Positions 1 to 8,673 of a stretch of DNA of 64,000 nucleotides are shown here, one piece after another (the first letter of the stretch is position 1; each line of letters begins with the position of its first letter). This DNA comes from DATJGS01 sp035494735 (GTDB taxonomy: Bacteria; Eisenbacteria; RBG-16-71-46). Made by a program: the position numbers and the translations under genes. The stretch is from NCBI GenBank assembly GCA_035494735.1, contig DATJGS010000033.1, positions 16,891 through 80,890 on the forward strand. Reading direction: 5' to 3'. The notes under the pieces are model-generated. The model searched no databases. It saw nothing but the letters and a program-made list of their open reading frames with translations, and had not been told where the DNA came from.

Positions 1-2
1 TG

Positions 3-350
3 AACCTGGCAGCGGGGATCTTCAGTTATCGCACGCTGCGCTTCGATGTGTCGCCGAGCGCCGGCGTGTCCCTGGCCGGCGTCTCGTCGCGCCTGCTGGG
101 GCCGGTCGTGCCCAATCCGATCAGCGCGCGGGCTCGCGTCGCGCTGGTCATGCCGTCCGCCGGCCGCGTCAGCGCCACGGTCTTCGACATCACCGGCCGG
201 AAGGTGCTCACGCTGCTCGACCGCCAGATGGTCGCCGAGGGTCGCCACAGCCTCGACGTGGACCTCACCGGACACTCAGCGGGGCTCTACGTGCTGCGCG
301 TCCAGACGCCGCACGGGGTCGAAGCGCGCAAGCTCGTGCTGGCCCACTGA
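3..350 (+). CDS. Secreted protein, C-terminal fragment with FlgD-like/type IX sorting domain (5' end outside window)
   Basis: The reading frame is open from the window edge, so only the last 115 residues are seen. They contain the pattern of a FlgD Ig-like/T9SS type A C-terminal domain: an N-P-I/N-P-F-like turn, a strand with VFDITGRKV, then LYVLRVQT and a basic-hydrophobic end (KLVLAH). In the FCB group such domains end large secreted proteins and direct export or surface attachment. Two other proteins in this window end the same way (3931-8124 and 11484-13802). The function of the missing N-terminal part cannot be inferred. The next gene starts 20 bases downstream on the same strand. Confidence 0.75.
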   Translation, partial: NLAAGIFSYRTLRFDVSPSAGVSLAGVSSRLLGPVVPNPISARARVALVMPSAGRVSATVFDITGRKVLTLLDRQMVAEGRHSLDVDLTGHSAGLYVLRVQTPHGVEARKLVLAH

Positions 351-370
351 GCGCATCCCCGCGAGGACTC

Positions 371-1474
371 GTGAGAGGAGGCGAGAACTCCCGCTGGCTC
401 ATCCTCGGTCTGCTCGGGGCCATCGCCTTCACGATGGTGCCGGCGCGAGGGGGCGCCGATCTCACGCTGTATCGGCACATGGCCCAGGTCGCGCTGGCCG
501 GCGGCTATCCTTATTCAGACCGCTACGCGGATTTTCCGCCGCTCAAGATGGCGATGATCGTGCTTCTCGAGCGCTGGCGCGCCTGGGCGATCTTCCGCAC
601 GATCGGGTTTGCCGCGCTGGTCGCCACGTCGCTGGCGCTCGCGGCCGGCAATCGCTCTTGGCCGCGACTCGCCGTGCTCGTGCTGTGCTTTCAGCCGCTC
701 GTCTACCACAACTGGGTCGACCCGTTCGAAGACAAGTGGGTCTACGCCCTGCTGATCCTCGGCGCCCTGGTCGTTGCGCGCCCGCCCGACTGGGCGCGCG
801 AGCCCGGGCGCACGCGCGCCGTGGCCGTCGCGCTCGGTCTGCTCGCCGCGTACTCGGGCGTGACGATCGTCCTGTTGCCGCTGCTACTGCTCGAATTGCG
901 CCGGCACCGCCAGTCCGCGTCCCGCCTCATCGAATGTGCGGTGATCGCGTTCGGCATCGTGCTTCTCGGGCACCTGCCTTTCTTCCCGCACTGGCTCTCG
1001 GGATACGCGCATCGCTTCGCTCGACAGACGTTCACGGATCCGGTCCACGAGTCCGTGTTCGTCCTGTTCAAGGCGGCCGGTGCCTACACGTCCGCCTTGC
1101 CCAGCGTCTTGACGCTTGCCGGCGTCGTCTTCGGGTACGTGTGGTGGTGGAGGATGCGGGACTGGGGCACCGCGACGTTGATCGCGTTCTGGTCGACGCT
1201 CGCGTTGGGTCCGGACGCGAGCTTCGATCGCATTCTGGCCGCGACCTTCCCGATCTTCGTCATCCTGGCGCGCCGGCCTCTCGCCATCGGCGCGGTCCTG
1301 GCGACGCTCCTCGTCGCGGGGGCCCGCGTCGGCTCGAGTGACCTCGGTCACGGAGCGGGGCCCGTCGCGATCCTGTGGACTCCGGTCGTGCTGGCGCTGG
1401 GCTTCTGGCTGGCCAGGGCCAACGTCGTGAGCGCCGAGCCCGAGGCACTCGGTTTGAGCCGAACCGGATCTTGA
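371..1474 (+). CDS. Polytopic membrane protein, possible GT-C-type glycosyltransferase
   Basis: 367 residues with about nine to ten hydrophobic segments. Between the first two segments is YSDRYADFPPL, which resembles the [E/D]-x-P-P-L loop of GT-C/DUF2029-like polyprenol-dependent glycosyltransferases; the assignment is tentative. The GTG start is preceded by GAGGA. The last residues (LGLSRTGS) are encoded by the tRNA-Leu-derived att copy at 1445-1476, and the stop lies in that repeat, so the original C-terminus may have been replaced when the neighbouring element inserted. Codon use up to about 1440 is host-like and GC-rich. Confidence 0.7.
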   Translation: MRGGENSRWLILGLLGAIAFTMVPARGGADLTLYRHMAQVALAGGYPYSDRYADFPPLKMAMIVLLERWRAWAIFRTIGFAALVATSLALAAGNRSWPRLAVLVLCFQPLVYHNWVDPFEDKWVYALLILGALVVARPPDWAREPGRTRAVAVALGLLAAYSGVTIVLLPLLLLELRRHRQSASRLIECAVIAFGIVLLGHLPFFPHWLSGYAHRFARQTFTDPVHESVFVLFKAAGAYTSALPSVLTLAGVVFGYVWWWRMRDWGTATLIAFWSTLALGPDASFDRILAATFPIFVILARRPLAIGAVLATLLVAGARVGSSDLGHGAGPVAILWTPVVLALGFWLARANVVSAEPEALGLSRTGS

Positions 1475-1520
1475 GTTCTAGCGAGGGGGATGGACTGGAG
1501 AACGGGAGGGAGGAACAGCC
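1445..1520. repeat. att copy 1: distal tRNA-Leu fragment plus element arm
   Basis: The first 32 bases (1445-1476) match the variable-arm to anticodon-loop part of the tRNA-Leu(CAA) gene at 10761-10792 with one mismatch. The next 44 bases do not occur at the tRNA but match the same position beside att copy 2 (2657-2700). Over 76 ungapped bases copies 1 and 2 differ at about nine positions. The rest of the tRNA 3' end is not recognisable to the left, as expected for an old, unselected distal junction. Confidence 0.8.
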
Positions 1521-1572
1521 GACTCTAGCGAAACGCGTTGCCCCTGCCGCACGTCAAGCGCACCGTGCCAAG

Positions 1573-2463
1573 ATGCCGAGCACAAATCGACTGATTCATA
1601 TTGGTTGCGCGCACAGGCTCCGAGCGGGGCTGGCGCAGCTCGCAGTACTCCTCGTCGCAACGTCCGCCGCCCCCCAAGCTGACAGTGTGGGTCATCCCTC
1701 GGGGTCTGCCACCGACCCAATGATGCGCACTCGCACGTCTTCATGGCCTCCAGTCATTTGTCCGGAGCGCCGAGCGGGGAGGGCGCGGCCTTCATGCGAA
1801 GTCGGTCGAAGCCCGGCGGCCATGAATCTCTCTCGTGCGCTGGCCGACTCGTTGCTCCCCATGGCGACGACTGATGCATACGTCGCGCTCACACGAGGCG
1901 CGTTCTACCCGGCGCTCCATTCCATCGCGCCACCCGTCGGCCTTCCCATGCGGCAAGTCATCGGACCCATGACTCTGCCAATCACGTTGTACGGGAATGG
2001 CGTGTTCGTCACATTGTCGCCGACAATCTACTCGGACTCGGCATCCTCGGTCCTGATTCGGACTTCGTTTGAGTGCTTGGAGGAGTCGGGCGGATACCTT
2101 GCGCGTCCACCCTGGCCGCCTGCTGTCTACGCGCCCGAAACGCTAGTCACCCGACGCGGTGCGCGTCTTCTGCGAGAGGGAGGCTGGACCATCTCAAAGT
2201 TTGACGTGCGGCGCGTCACGGCAAAGATCGCCATTAACTGCGCCCTACCTCTACCAATTCCCACTGACTCAACTGACTCCACATCTGCGACCACTGCCCT
2301 GAGCTACGTAATTCTCCATGCACTAGGTCACGTCGACAGCCGTGTTGGCCAAATGCTTCGTTCGAAGGATGCCGGCCGAAGCCGATCTGAAGACTCAACC
2401 TGGTGTCTGGCGCGGCGCGTCACGCGTTCAGGGCTCCAGGAGTGGAAGCCTCCCATCCACTAG
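1573..2463 (+). CDS. Putative secreted protein of unknown function, cargo of element A
   Basis: 296 residues from an ATG at 1573 with no convincing Shine-Dalgarno sequence. Residues about 15-35 form a hydrophobic, signal-peptide-like stretch ending in SAAPQA. No known domain is recognised. Three blocks occur in the same order as in the 289-residue protein of element B (3005-3874): TLPITLYGNGVF (TLPVSFTIGDEL in B), a REGGWTI block (ARRGWIV in B) followed by an AKIAINCALPL strand, and ALSYVILHALGH (ALAYVAAAGLYD in B). I infer that the two are diverged homologues. The HALGH string looks like a metalloprotease motif but lacks the catalytic Glu. Confidence 0.5.
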   Translation: MPSTNRLIHIGCAHRLRAGLAQLAVLLVATSAAPQADSVGHPSGSATDPMMRTRTSSWPPVICPERRAGRARPSCEVGRSPAAMNLSRALADSLLPMATTDAYVALTRGAFYPALHSIAPPVGLPMRQVIGPMTLPITLYGNGVFVTLSPTIYSDSASSVLIRTSFECLEESGGYLARPPWPPAVYAPETLVTRRGARLLREGGWTISKFDVRRVTAKIAINCALPLPIPTDSTDSTSATTALSYVILHALGHVDSRVGQMLRSKDAGRSRSEDSTWCLARRVTRSGLQEWKPPIH

Positions 2464-2519
2464 ACGTTCAGAACACGCACGGCGGCGCACTTCGGAGACG
2501 CCTGGAATAGGGAGGGCCG

Positions 2520-2537
2520 TCCCACAGTCCTGGCACA
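2520..2537 (+). promoter_or_regulatory. Arm-type direct repeat pair (TCCCACA, N4, TGGCACA)
   Basis: Two 7-base units start 11 bases apart, at 2520 and 2531. The second unit is perfect and the first has two changes. The same 11-base arrangement occurs at 2776, 8803 and 10657. One helical turn between units suggests binding sites for a recombinase or directionality protein. This is inference. Confidence 0.4.
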
Positions 2538-2700
2538 AATTGAGGAGTTGGCCACCTTCACCGCAGACACTGAAGCCGCACAAACTCGCTGAGGGCATTG
2601 GTGCCGGAGGCGGGGGTCGAACCCGCACTCGGTTTGAGCCGAACCGGATTTTGAGTTCTAGCGAGGGTGAAGGACGAGGGAACATGAGCGAGGAACAGCC
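2520..2700. repeat. att copy 2: internal junction between elements A and B
   Basis: 2520-2598 resembles the sequence just outside the tRNA-Leu 3' end (10657-10734) with scattered mismatches and one 1-base gap. 2599-2656 is identical to the tRNA-Leu 3' half from CCA back to the anticodon loop. 2657-2700 matches the arm beside att copy 1. So left arm, core and right arm are all present, which is what a tandem insertion at one attB site produces. Confidence 0.85.
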
Positions 2701-3004
2701 AGCGCAATCCGCGCCTTCCACACCGGCCCACGAGACCGATTCGAACCGATAGTCTCGCTACTCGCCCGAAGGTTCTGGCACAGAAGTGGTACAGAGAGGC
2801 TCAAGCCCTCACAGACTGCCCCTTGACGCGAATGCCAGCTCACTTACTTGCGACGGCCGTCTCTCATTGATGCTTGCCGATGGCAGGCAAAATCCGCCAT
2901 GATGCATCACGGAGATGGGATGAGTCTTCTCCCCCTGCAAGCGAAACGGGCTAACTCCGCGTATTCGGAGGGCGATTGCTTTCTCCTGATTCACCGGGGC
3001 AGTC
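2701..3004. other. Non-coding left end of element B
   Basis: No convincing gene is seen. The stretch holds the repeat pair at 2776-2793 and a short palindrome (CTCCG, 6 bases, CGGAG) near 2955. The following gene starts at a TTG at 3005. Confidence 0.5.
2776..2793 (+). promoter_or_regulatory. Arm-type direct repeat pair (TGGCACA, N4, TGGTACA)
   Basis: Units start at 2776 and 2787, 11 bases apart. The second has one change (TGGTACA). The pair lies about 120 bases inside element B from its left core, where a P' arm site of a tyrosine-recombinase element would be expected. Confidence 0.4.
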
Positions 3005-3874
3005 TTGAGTAGGCTCGACCGCTGCCCGGAACCCAGTCCATCCCCGAGGGGACGGGAGTGGCGTCCAGTCCGTTGCCTCGCCTTCGCCGCGATGCTTCTC
3101 GTCGGCGGTGCACCCGCGACTGCAAAGGCGACTTCCGACCGCGTGGCGACTCACGAGGTGCGGTGCCCCGATTCGGCCTGCACGTCTCCGAACTCGACTG
3201 TACGCCGCGCCTCGCAGCTCTCCGAATTCGATAGATCAAAATGCCTGCGTGATGCGTTGGCACGCGTCTACGATGCAATCCCCAAGATGAGGGGAAGGAG
3301 CGCAATCTCACTCCATTTCGATCGGGCCAACGCGTCCGTCAATGCAGTCACTTTTGCGGATACTCTTCCAGTCTCGTTCACAATCGGGGACGAGCTCGTC
3401 TCATGGGCGTTCTCCTTCGATTGGGCTCTCGCGACCACGAACGAGCTTGCGCGGACAGTCGTGCGGAGCCACTCGGACCCCTGGGTGCTGTGGGCCGAGC
3501 GGGACCCATCCGACCCGCTAGCGGAGACGCGACGGATCCTCAAGAGGGATGCATCGGACTACGCCAGGCGTGGCTGGATCGTCCGACGCCATCGTGCGAC
3601 CAGAACCGATATCGCTATCCGCCTCAACCCCTCCATCCTGGATCACCCGATGGAGTGCGCTCATGAAGGCGCGTCGGTCACTCCTACCGAGGCATTGGCA
3701 TACGTCGCGGCGGCTGGGCTGTACGACGTTGAGGTCGCGATACGTCGCGGTCCAAGTCGTAGTCAAATTGGCAACGTTGCACGAGTCGATAGCCGCTGGT
3801 CCTTTGCGTCAACCCTGTTGAACGCTCGTCCGCCTGACGGGCCCCGAGCTCCCGTGGATCGCTCGACCGACTAG
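3005..3874 (+). CDS. Putative secreted protein of unknown function, first cargo gene of element B
   Basis: 289 residues from a TTG start; an internal start nearer the signal segment is possible. Residues about 21-42 (RCLAFAAMLLVGGAPATAKA) look like a signal peptide. The mature part contains several Cys residues (near 54, 59, 80 and 219) and mixed alpha/beta sequence, but no domain I recognise. Block order resembles the cargo protein of element A. It precedes the large secreted protein at 3931 by 56 bases in the same direction. Confidence 0.55.
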   Translation: MSRLDRCPEPSPSPRGREWRPVRCLAFAAMLLVGGAPATAKATSDRVATHEVRCPDSACTSPNSTVRRASQLSEFDRSKCLRDALARVYDAIPKMRGRSAISLHFDRANASVNAVTFADTLPVSFTIGDELVSWAFSFDWALATTNELARTVVRSHSDPWVLWAERDPSDPLAETRRILKRDASDYARRGWIVRRHRATRTDIAIRLNPSILDHPMECAHEGASVTPTEALAYVAAAGLYDVEVAIRRGPSRSQIGNVARVDSRWSFASTLLNARPPDGPRAPVDRSTD

Positions 3875-3930
3875 ATTCGGACCAACCTCAGATCAAGGCA
3901 AGCGATCCGCACCCGAAAGGATGGGTCAAG

Positions 3931-6900
3931 ATGCGAGTCTGGCCGCGACTCGTGAGTCTTGCTGCGACGACCTGTTTGGCTGCGTGCTCATTCTCCCCGC
4001 CTTGCCGGGCTCTACCCGCTCCGGTGCTCGATCGCATCTACGCTACGGACAATGCTTGGTCGTTCGCCGTCGCCTCAACTGGCGATCTCTACGTACTGAG
4101 TCGACTGCCAGACCGCTATCCAGGGCCGCCGCACGGCGAGATTAGGTGCTTCAATATGGCCGGCGCTCTCGTGCGATCATGGACAAGCAGCAGTTGGGTT
4201 GATGTCAGGGATGTGATGATCGACTCAGACGATATTGTGTATGTGTCGGACATTGTCGCAGCCAGTAATGACAACACACCGCCGATGGGCTGTTTTCACA
4301 AGTACGACCTCATGGGCTCTTCGCTAGGGCCAGTGTGGACCCAAGACAGGCCGGTGAGCGCTCGCATGGGAGCTGACGGCAGCATACTCATGTACGACTA
4401 TCCTACCTTTGCCGAGCGCGTCGATCGCCACACGGGTGAGATTACGGCCTATCTCGATGCAATCTACTACGCTATCGCCCCGACGGACAGCGGCGGGGCC
4501 GCAATGCTGGCCGCTGGGACCGTCGATCACAACGACAACACGGTACTATTTAGTTTCGGCTGGTGGCGTGACACTACATATGCATGGCATTACTCATGGC
4601 ACAGTATTCGCATAGCGCGTCCCGACGGCACTCTGATCAACAACTGGGATAGCTCAGACCTGCCATTGCGCGCTGCGGACTTGGCGGTGGATGCGTCCGG
4701 CTGCGTGTACGCGCTACTCGGGAACCCCGGTGAACTCCGCATCTATTCGCCAGTGCACGGACTGGCGGCGACAGTGGCGCTCCCAGGGCAGAGCGCGTAC
4801 CCATACGACGTCAGTGGGTACAGGCCTATCGGGGCCGTCGCACTCGATGATAGCTGCCGCGTCTTTGTTACGCTCGGTGATGGCCGCGTCGCGCGCTACA
4901 GGCTCGATGCGGACGGAGATGGCCTCTGCGACAGTTGGGAGCAGGATGGGCTCCAAGTTGGATACGGCGTTGCGAACTACTTGCCCCCGCAGGCAGACCC
5001 GAACCATAAGAACTGCTACGTCGAAGTGGACGCGATGCAGGGCCGCGCCCCGTCTACGTCCGTGCTCACTCGCGTTGCAGCCGCGTTCGCGGCCATTCCG
5101 AGCGCGTCAATGATCCCGCCGAATCCAGACCTGGCGCCCGGGATCACCCTTGTGGATTCCCTAAGCGACACGGGAATCCAGCAGGCGACGTTGGATTCGC
5201 TGCCGTGGCCCCAGTTCGACGCCATCAAGGCCACGTACTTTGCGAAAGGAGCCGGCCCGCGTCTCAGAGCCGCGAGAAGCAGGGTGTGGCGCTATTGCCT
5301 GTTTGCCGATGCGTGGGCCAAGGGCAGGACGGGCACAGCCCGCTTCAACGGGTCTCCAGATTTCTTCACGGCGCTTGGCTACACGTATAAGCCCCACAGG
5401 CTGGAGGTCAAGAGGGATGACTTCTTCGCCGGCACATTCATGCATGAGCTTGGACACTCCATTGGTCTGCGACACGGCGGAGCGGACGACATCGTTAACA
5501 AGCCGAACTATCACAGCGTGATGAACTATATGTGGCAAGCGCCAAAGTTGCTTCTTAAGGACTACTGGCGTCTGGCCTACTCGCCAACACCATTTAACAC
5601 TCTTATCGAGACCAATCTGAGTGAACCGGCAGGCATCGGCGGTACGCCTGGAGACTCAGTCATTGTTGGACCGCGACACTATGACAAGAAATGTGAGGAC
5701 CCAAGGCTTGGGCTGCTCGGCTTGGAAATTGTACCAGAGAGTGGGCCGGTCGACTGGGATTGCGACGGGATGATCTTGACCGCATGGGTGCCGCGCAGGC
5801 TCAGCGAGATTGACAGCGTGTTCACGGGATGGCCGACGCTGATCAGCTACGCAGATCCTCCTTTGATTAACCTAACGCCGCAGCGAACGGGGAGGATGGA
5901 AGGGGCGTCGGGTATGGACGAGTTGTCAGAGCTGCAGACGGCGGACATGGTCGCCGAGTTCATGGACTGCAACGAGAACGGTGTCGCCGACGGGGAAGAG
6001 ATAGCGGCCAACAATGGGCTCGACTTGGACGCCGACGGTGTGCTGGACACGTGCGAGCCAGCGCGAGTTGGCTTAGCCGCGCCAACTGGTTTCCTGTGTC
6101 CCGCGGGTGACGCGGACTCGGTGTCGATTGACGTGAGCACAAGAGGGATAGGGTGGTTGGGAGATCTTGCTGGCTCCGCAATGACATGCGTAGTTCGTGA
6201 TTCCGCGGGCAGTCCGGCCGTGCGGCTATGGGGTAAGCAGGGGCAAGATTGGCAGCCTAGGGATACTGTCTGGGCGACTGGCTACGACGCCGCTTCGGGA
6301 GTCGCCCACATACGCATCGCGAGGGCGTCCGGCTGCGGAACGCTGTTGCTCAGGGTCGTCGTGGAGGGCGGTCAGTTAGGCGGAAACGTCCAGTGTCAGA
6401 TTCGCAGCGCGGACATGGACATCCTCGCAAACGGCGGAGTCGATCCGTACGACAGCGCACGCATCGGAGCCGCACTCGGCTCGACGTCGAGCTGGTGCAC
6501 CGACCTGAACAACTCCGGCACGACTGATGTCCAGGACGCGATTGCTCTAGCGGCTCACGCCGGCCACAGCATCCCGCGCCGGCTGACCTACCCAAACGGC
6601 GGCGAGACGTTCTACGTGGGAGCCACGGACACTCTCCGTTGGCGAGCTGGGCTCGGTGACTCCGCGCGAGCGAGCCTGTTCATCATCCGGACAGGGAACC
6701 CCAACTACATCGAAACGCTTGCGCTCAACGTGCCGGACAACGGCAAGGTGCCGTGGACCGTGAATCCGTCACCGGGCCCCCACAGTGATTACAAGGTCAT
6801 CGTGCGTCACCAGGCCGGGGTGTGGGCGAGCAATAACGCCGTCGGGCGAGACACGTCAGATGCGACGTTCACTGTGTCCGCGGGGGGCGGCTGTCCCGTC

Positions 6901-8124
6901 GTGGATGTCAGGCAAGTCGACGGGTGGATTTCTGAGAACACGATCCTCGGCCGGTCGCTGGCCGGCGCGGCCTTGCTCGACGACTACCGGATCAAGGCAA
7001 TGCCTGACCTGATTGATAGCACCTATCAGCTGCGGATCAGGGAAGACGAGGCTGAGTACTCGACACTGGACGAGGTACGTCTCGTTGCACTAGACCATGA
7101 TCCGGGGCTCGAGTCCTTCGCGCTCGGCGATCGCCTTGTCCTCGGTCATCGAATCCCCGCGCAGACCGTCGTGGACAACGCTGGTGACAACGTCAGTGCC
7201 CTGACGAGCGGATCTGGTGGCTACTTCGTCGCGGAGGCGGGGGAAACCCTGCGCGTCGAACTTGGAAGCCAAGCGGGCTTTCGGGCCACGAGGCTTCAAC
7301 GAGCCGAAGAGGGCAACGGCTTCATCATCGACGACGGTGGCAAGGGGGGAGGCGGTTCGCCGCAGGCGGCCATGCAGCCCACCGTGAGGCCCGCCAATGC
7401 CGACGAAGTCGTATTGACGGACACCGGGGTGCTGATTCAGACGATGGACGGGGAGGGGGCCTGGACGACCGTCGAGCACCATTATCCGCGCGAGAACTTT
7501 GACGCGGCTGCTGTGGATCTCGGCTCCGCGCTCAGCGTGCGGCTCGTCTTCCTCGACCGCCACAAGGTTCGCTTTGTTGGGGCGATTGACGTCGCGGCGG
7601 ACAGCGTACCCAGTCAGAAGCTCGCGCTGCTTGCCGCGAATCACTCAAGGTTCGGCGACGTGCTTGCGGCAGTTCAGTCGGAGGGGAACGTCACGACGTC
7701 TTTGGCTCCCCAAGACACGCTGACGTTGTCGTTCGGCGCGTCGACCGTTCCCGACGGCCAGGTCCGCGAATTGTTCCTGCTTTCGCGCGGCATGTACACG
7801 TCGAACCTGCCCGCATCACAGCACCCGACCACAGAGGACCTACCTGTCCGCTTTGCGCTCCGGCAGAACTGGCCCAACCCTTTCAGCCACGCAACAACGA
7901 TCGGGTTTGACCTGCCGACTGCGTCGCGTGTGACGCTCGACATCTTTGATCTTCAGGGTCGGTTGGTTCGCCGAGTCGTTGAGCGCTCGTTCACACCAGG
8001 GCATTGGAACGTCCAGTGGGACCGGCAGGATCGCGGCGGCCGCCTAGTCGGCCCTGGCGTCTACCTGTATCGGATCCAGGCAGAGAGATTCAGAGATCAG
8101 AAGAAGATGGTCTTGCTGCCGTAG
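3931..8124 (+). CDS. Large secreted metzincin-type metalloprotease with propeller, dockerin-like and C-terminal sorting domains
   Basis: 1397 residues; ATG at 3931, with AAGGATG upstream. Residues 1-19 are a signal peptide ending in LAAC, a lipobox. Residues about 35-325 have repeated blade-like strands (beta-propeller-like). About 326-340 is a Ca-binding loop (DADGDGLCDSWE). The zinc motif HELGHSIGLRH is at 505-515 with a Met-turn (SVMNYM) near 529-534: complete HExxHxxGxxH, so catalysis is plausible. About 675-712 and 835-875 are dockerin/TSP3-like repeats. An Ig-like segment (YPNGGETF) starts near 888. The last ~90 residues form a FlgD-like/T9SS domain. A predicted extracellular protease. 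The lipobox plus a C-terminal sorting domain is an unusual pair. Confidence 0.85.
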   Translation: MRVWPRLVSLAATTCLAACSFSPPCRALPAPVLDRIYATDNAWSFAVASTGDLYVLSRLPDRYPGPPHGEIRCFNMAGALVRSWTSSSWVDVRDVMIDSDDIVYVSDIVAASNDNTPPMGCFHKYDLMGSSLGPVWTQDRPVSARMGADGSILMYDYPTFAERVDRHTGEITAYLDAIYYAIAPTDSGGAAMLAAGTVDHNDNTVLFSFGWWRDTTYAWHYSWHSIRIARPDGTLINNWDSSDLPLRAADLAVDASGCVYALLGNPGELRIYSPVHGLAATVALPGQSAYPYDVSGYRPIGAVALDDSCRVFVTLGDGRVARYRLDADGDGLCDSWEQDGLQVGYGVANYLPPQADPNHKNCYVEVDAMQGRAPSTSVLTRVAAAFAAIPSASMIPPNPDLAPGITLVDSLSDTGIQQATLDSLPWPQFDAIKATYFAKGAGPRLRAARSRVWRYCLFADAWAKGRTGTARFNGSPDFFTALGYTYKPHRLEVKRDDFFAGTFMHELGHSIGLRHGGADDIVNKPNYHSVMNYMWQAPKLLLKDYWRLAYSPTPFNTLIETNLSEPAGIGGTPGDSVIVGPRHYDKKCEDPRLGLLGLEIVPESGPVDWDCDGMILTAWVPRRLSEIDSVFTGWPTLISYADPPLINLTPQRTGRMEGASGMDELSELQTADMVAEFMDCNENGVADGEEIAANNGLDLDADGVLDTCEPARVGLAAPTGFLCPAGDADSVSIDVSTRGIGWLGDLAGSAMTCVVRDSAGSPAVRLWGKQGQDWQPRDTVWATGYDAASGVAHIRIARASGCGTLLLRVVVEGGQLGGNVQCQIRSADMDILANGGVDPYDSARIGAALGSTSSWCTDLNNSGTTDVQDAIALAAHAGHSIPRRLTYPNGGETFYVGATDTLRWRAGLGDSARASLFIIRTGNPNYIETLALNVPDNGKVPWTVNPSPGPHSDYKVIVRHQAGVWASNNAVGRDTSDATFTVSAGGGCPVVDVRQVDGWISENTILGRSLAGAALLDDYRIKAMPDLIDSTYQLRIREDEAEYSTLDEVRLVALDHDPGLESFALGDRLVLGHRIPAQTVVDNAGDNVSALTSGSGGYFVAEAGETLRVELGSQAGFRATRLQRAEEGNGFIIDDGGKGGGGSPQAAMQPTVRPANADEVVLTDTGVLIQTMDGEGAWTTVEHHYPRENFDAAAVDLGSALSVRLVFLDRHKVRFVGAIDVAADSVPSQKLALLAANHSRFGDVLAAVQSEGNVTTSLAPQDTLTLSFGASTVPDGQVRELFLLSRGMYTSNLPASQHPTTEDLPVRFALRQNWPNPFSHATTIGFDLPTASRVTLDIFDLQGRLVRRVVERSFTPGHWNVQWDRQDRGGRLVGPGVYLYRIQAERFRDQKKMVLLP

Positions 8125-8129
8125 CGCGC

Positions 8130-8639
8130 ATGCCCCACTTGATCCTGCTCCGCGGTGGTCCGGGGTGTGGAAAGACTGCCGTGGCGACATTGTTTGCCAA
8201 GCGCTACGGTTGGACCTTCGTCGAAGTGGACGCTACAAAGCGCGAGAGGCATGGGACGCCGGAGATATCCGACCGTGAGGATTTCCTGGGGAGCGGCCGT
8301 CAAGCACGCAGTGCACTTGACGCGGGCGCCAATGTGATCGCGGAGGAGTTCTTCAACTGGGAGCCCTACGTTAGTCTGTTCCTCGAACCGACGGGGCTTG
8401 CCGTCAAGTCACCAAATGTACTGACGGTCACACTTGAGTGCGAAGTCGAGAGGGCCGTGTCGAGAAAGGCCCCGTCGGACGAGAGGCTGGCGAAAGTCGT
8501 AAGGCGTGCTCACGATTTGACCGCGCAACGCTACGTCATTCCTGGCGAGATTACGCTCCACACGACATCTGAGAACGTTGAAGAGATCGTAAATCGGATG
8601 GTCGAGGGCCTCCGCGCTCGCGGGGTCGACTTGAACTAG
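8130..8639 (+). CDS. P-loop NTPase, small kinase-like (AAA_33/nucleotide-kinase type)
   Basis: 169 residues from the ATG at 8130, 6 bases after the protease gene; the open frame extends further upstream inside that gene but without support. Walker A is GGPGCGKT at about residues 9-16, followed by a YGWTFVEVDA strand. IAEEFF near residue 70 could be the Walker B-like strand, and there is an Arg-rich lid-like helix (KVVRRAHDLTAQRY). The size and layout fit single-domain ATP-dependent kinases, including resistance-type and zeta-like kinases. The substrate is unknown. No Shine-Dalgarno sequence is clear, so it may be translated by coupling. Confidence 0.7.
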   Translation: MPHLILLRGGPGCGKTAVATLFAKRYGWTFVEVDATKRERHGTPEISDREDFLGSGRQARSALDAGANVIAEEFFNWEPYVSLFLEPTGLAVKSPNVLTVTLECEVERAVSRKAPSDERLAKVVRRAHDLTAQRYVIPGEITLHTTSENVEEIVNRMVEGLRARGVDLN

Positions 8640-8673
8640 GGGCCACGCCGGGGCCGTTCGCGGCGAGATTTGA

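Larger units (their letters stand above)
1477..2656. mobile_element. Integrated element A (about 1.2 kb), bounded by att copies 1 and 2
   Basis: This segment lies between two tRNA-Leu-derived repeats and has the same terminal arms as element B: 1477-1520 matches 2657-2700, and 2520-2624 matches 10657-10760. It carries one plausible secreted-protein gene (1573-2463) and no integrase or transposase. It is either a small non-autonomous relative of element B or a deleted remnant. Confidence 0.65.

Noticed and set aside
2318..2332. HALGH motif as a zinc protease site in the element A protein
   Set aside because: The catalytic Glu is Ala and no third ligand follows. The same block in the element B homologue (AAGLYD) has no His, so it is not a conserved metal site.
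5960..6590. Dockerin-like repeats as evidence of a cellulosome
   Set aside because: No cohesin or carbohydrate-active domain is present. Such Ca-binding repeats are common spacers in large secreted proteins.
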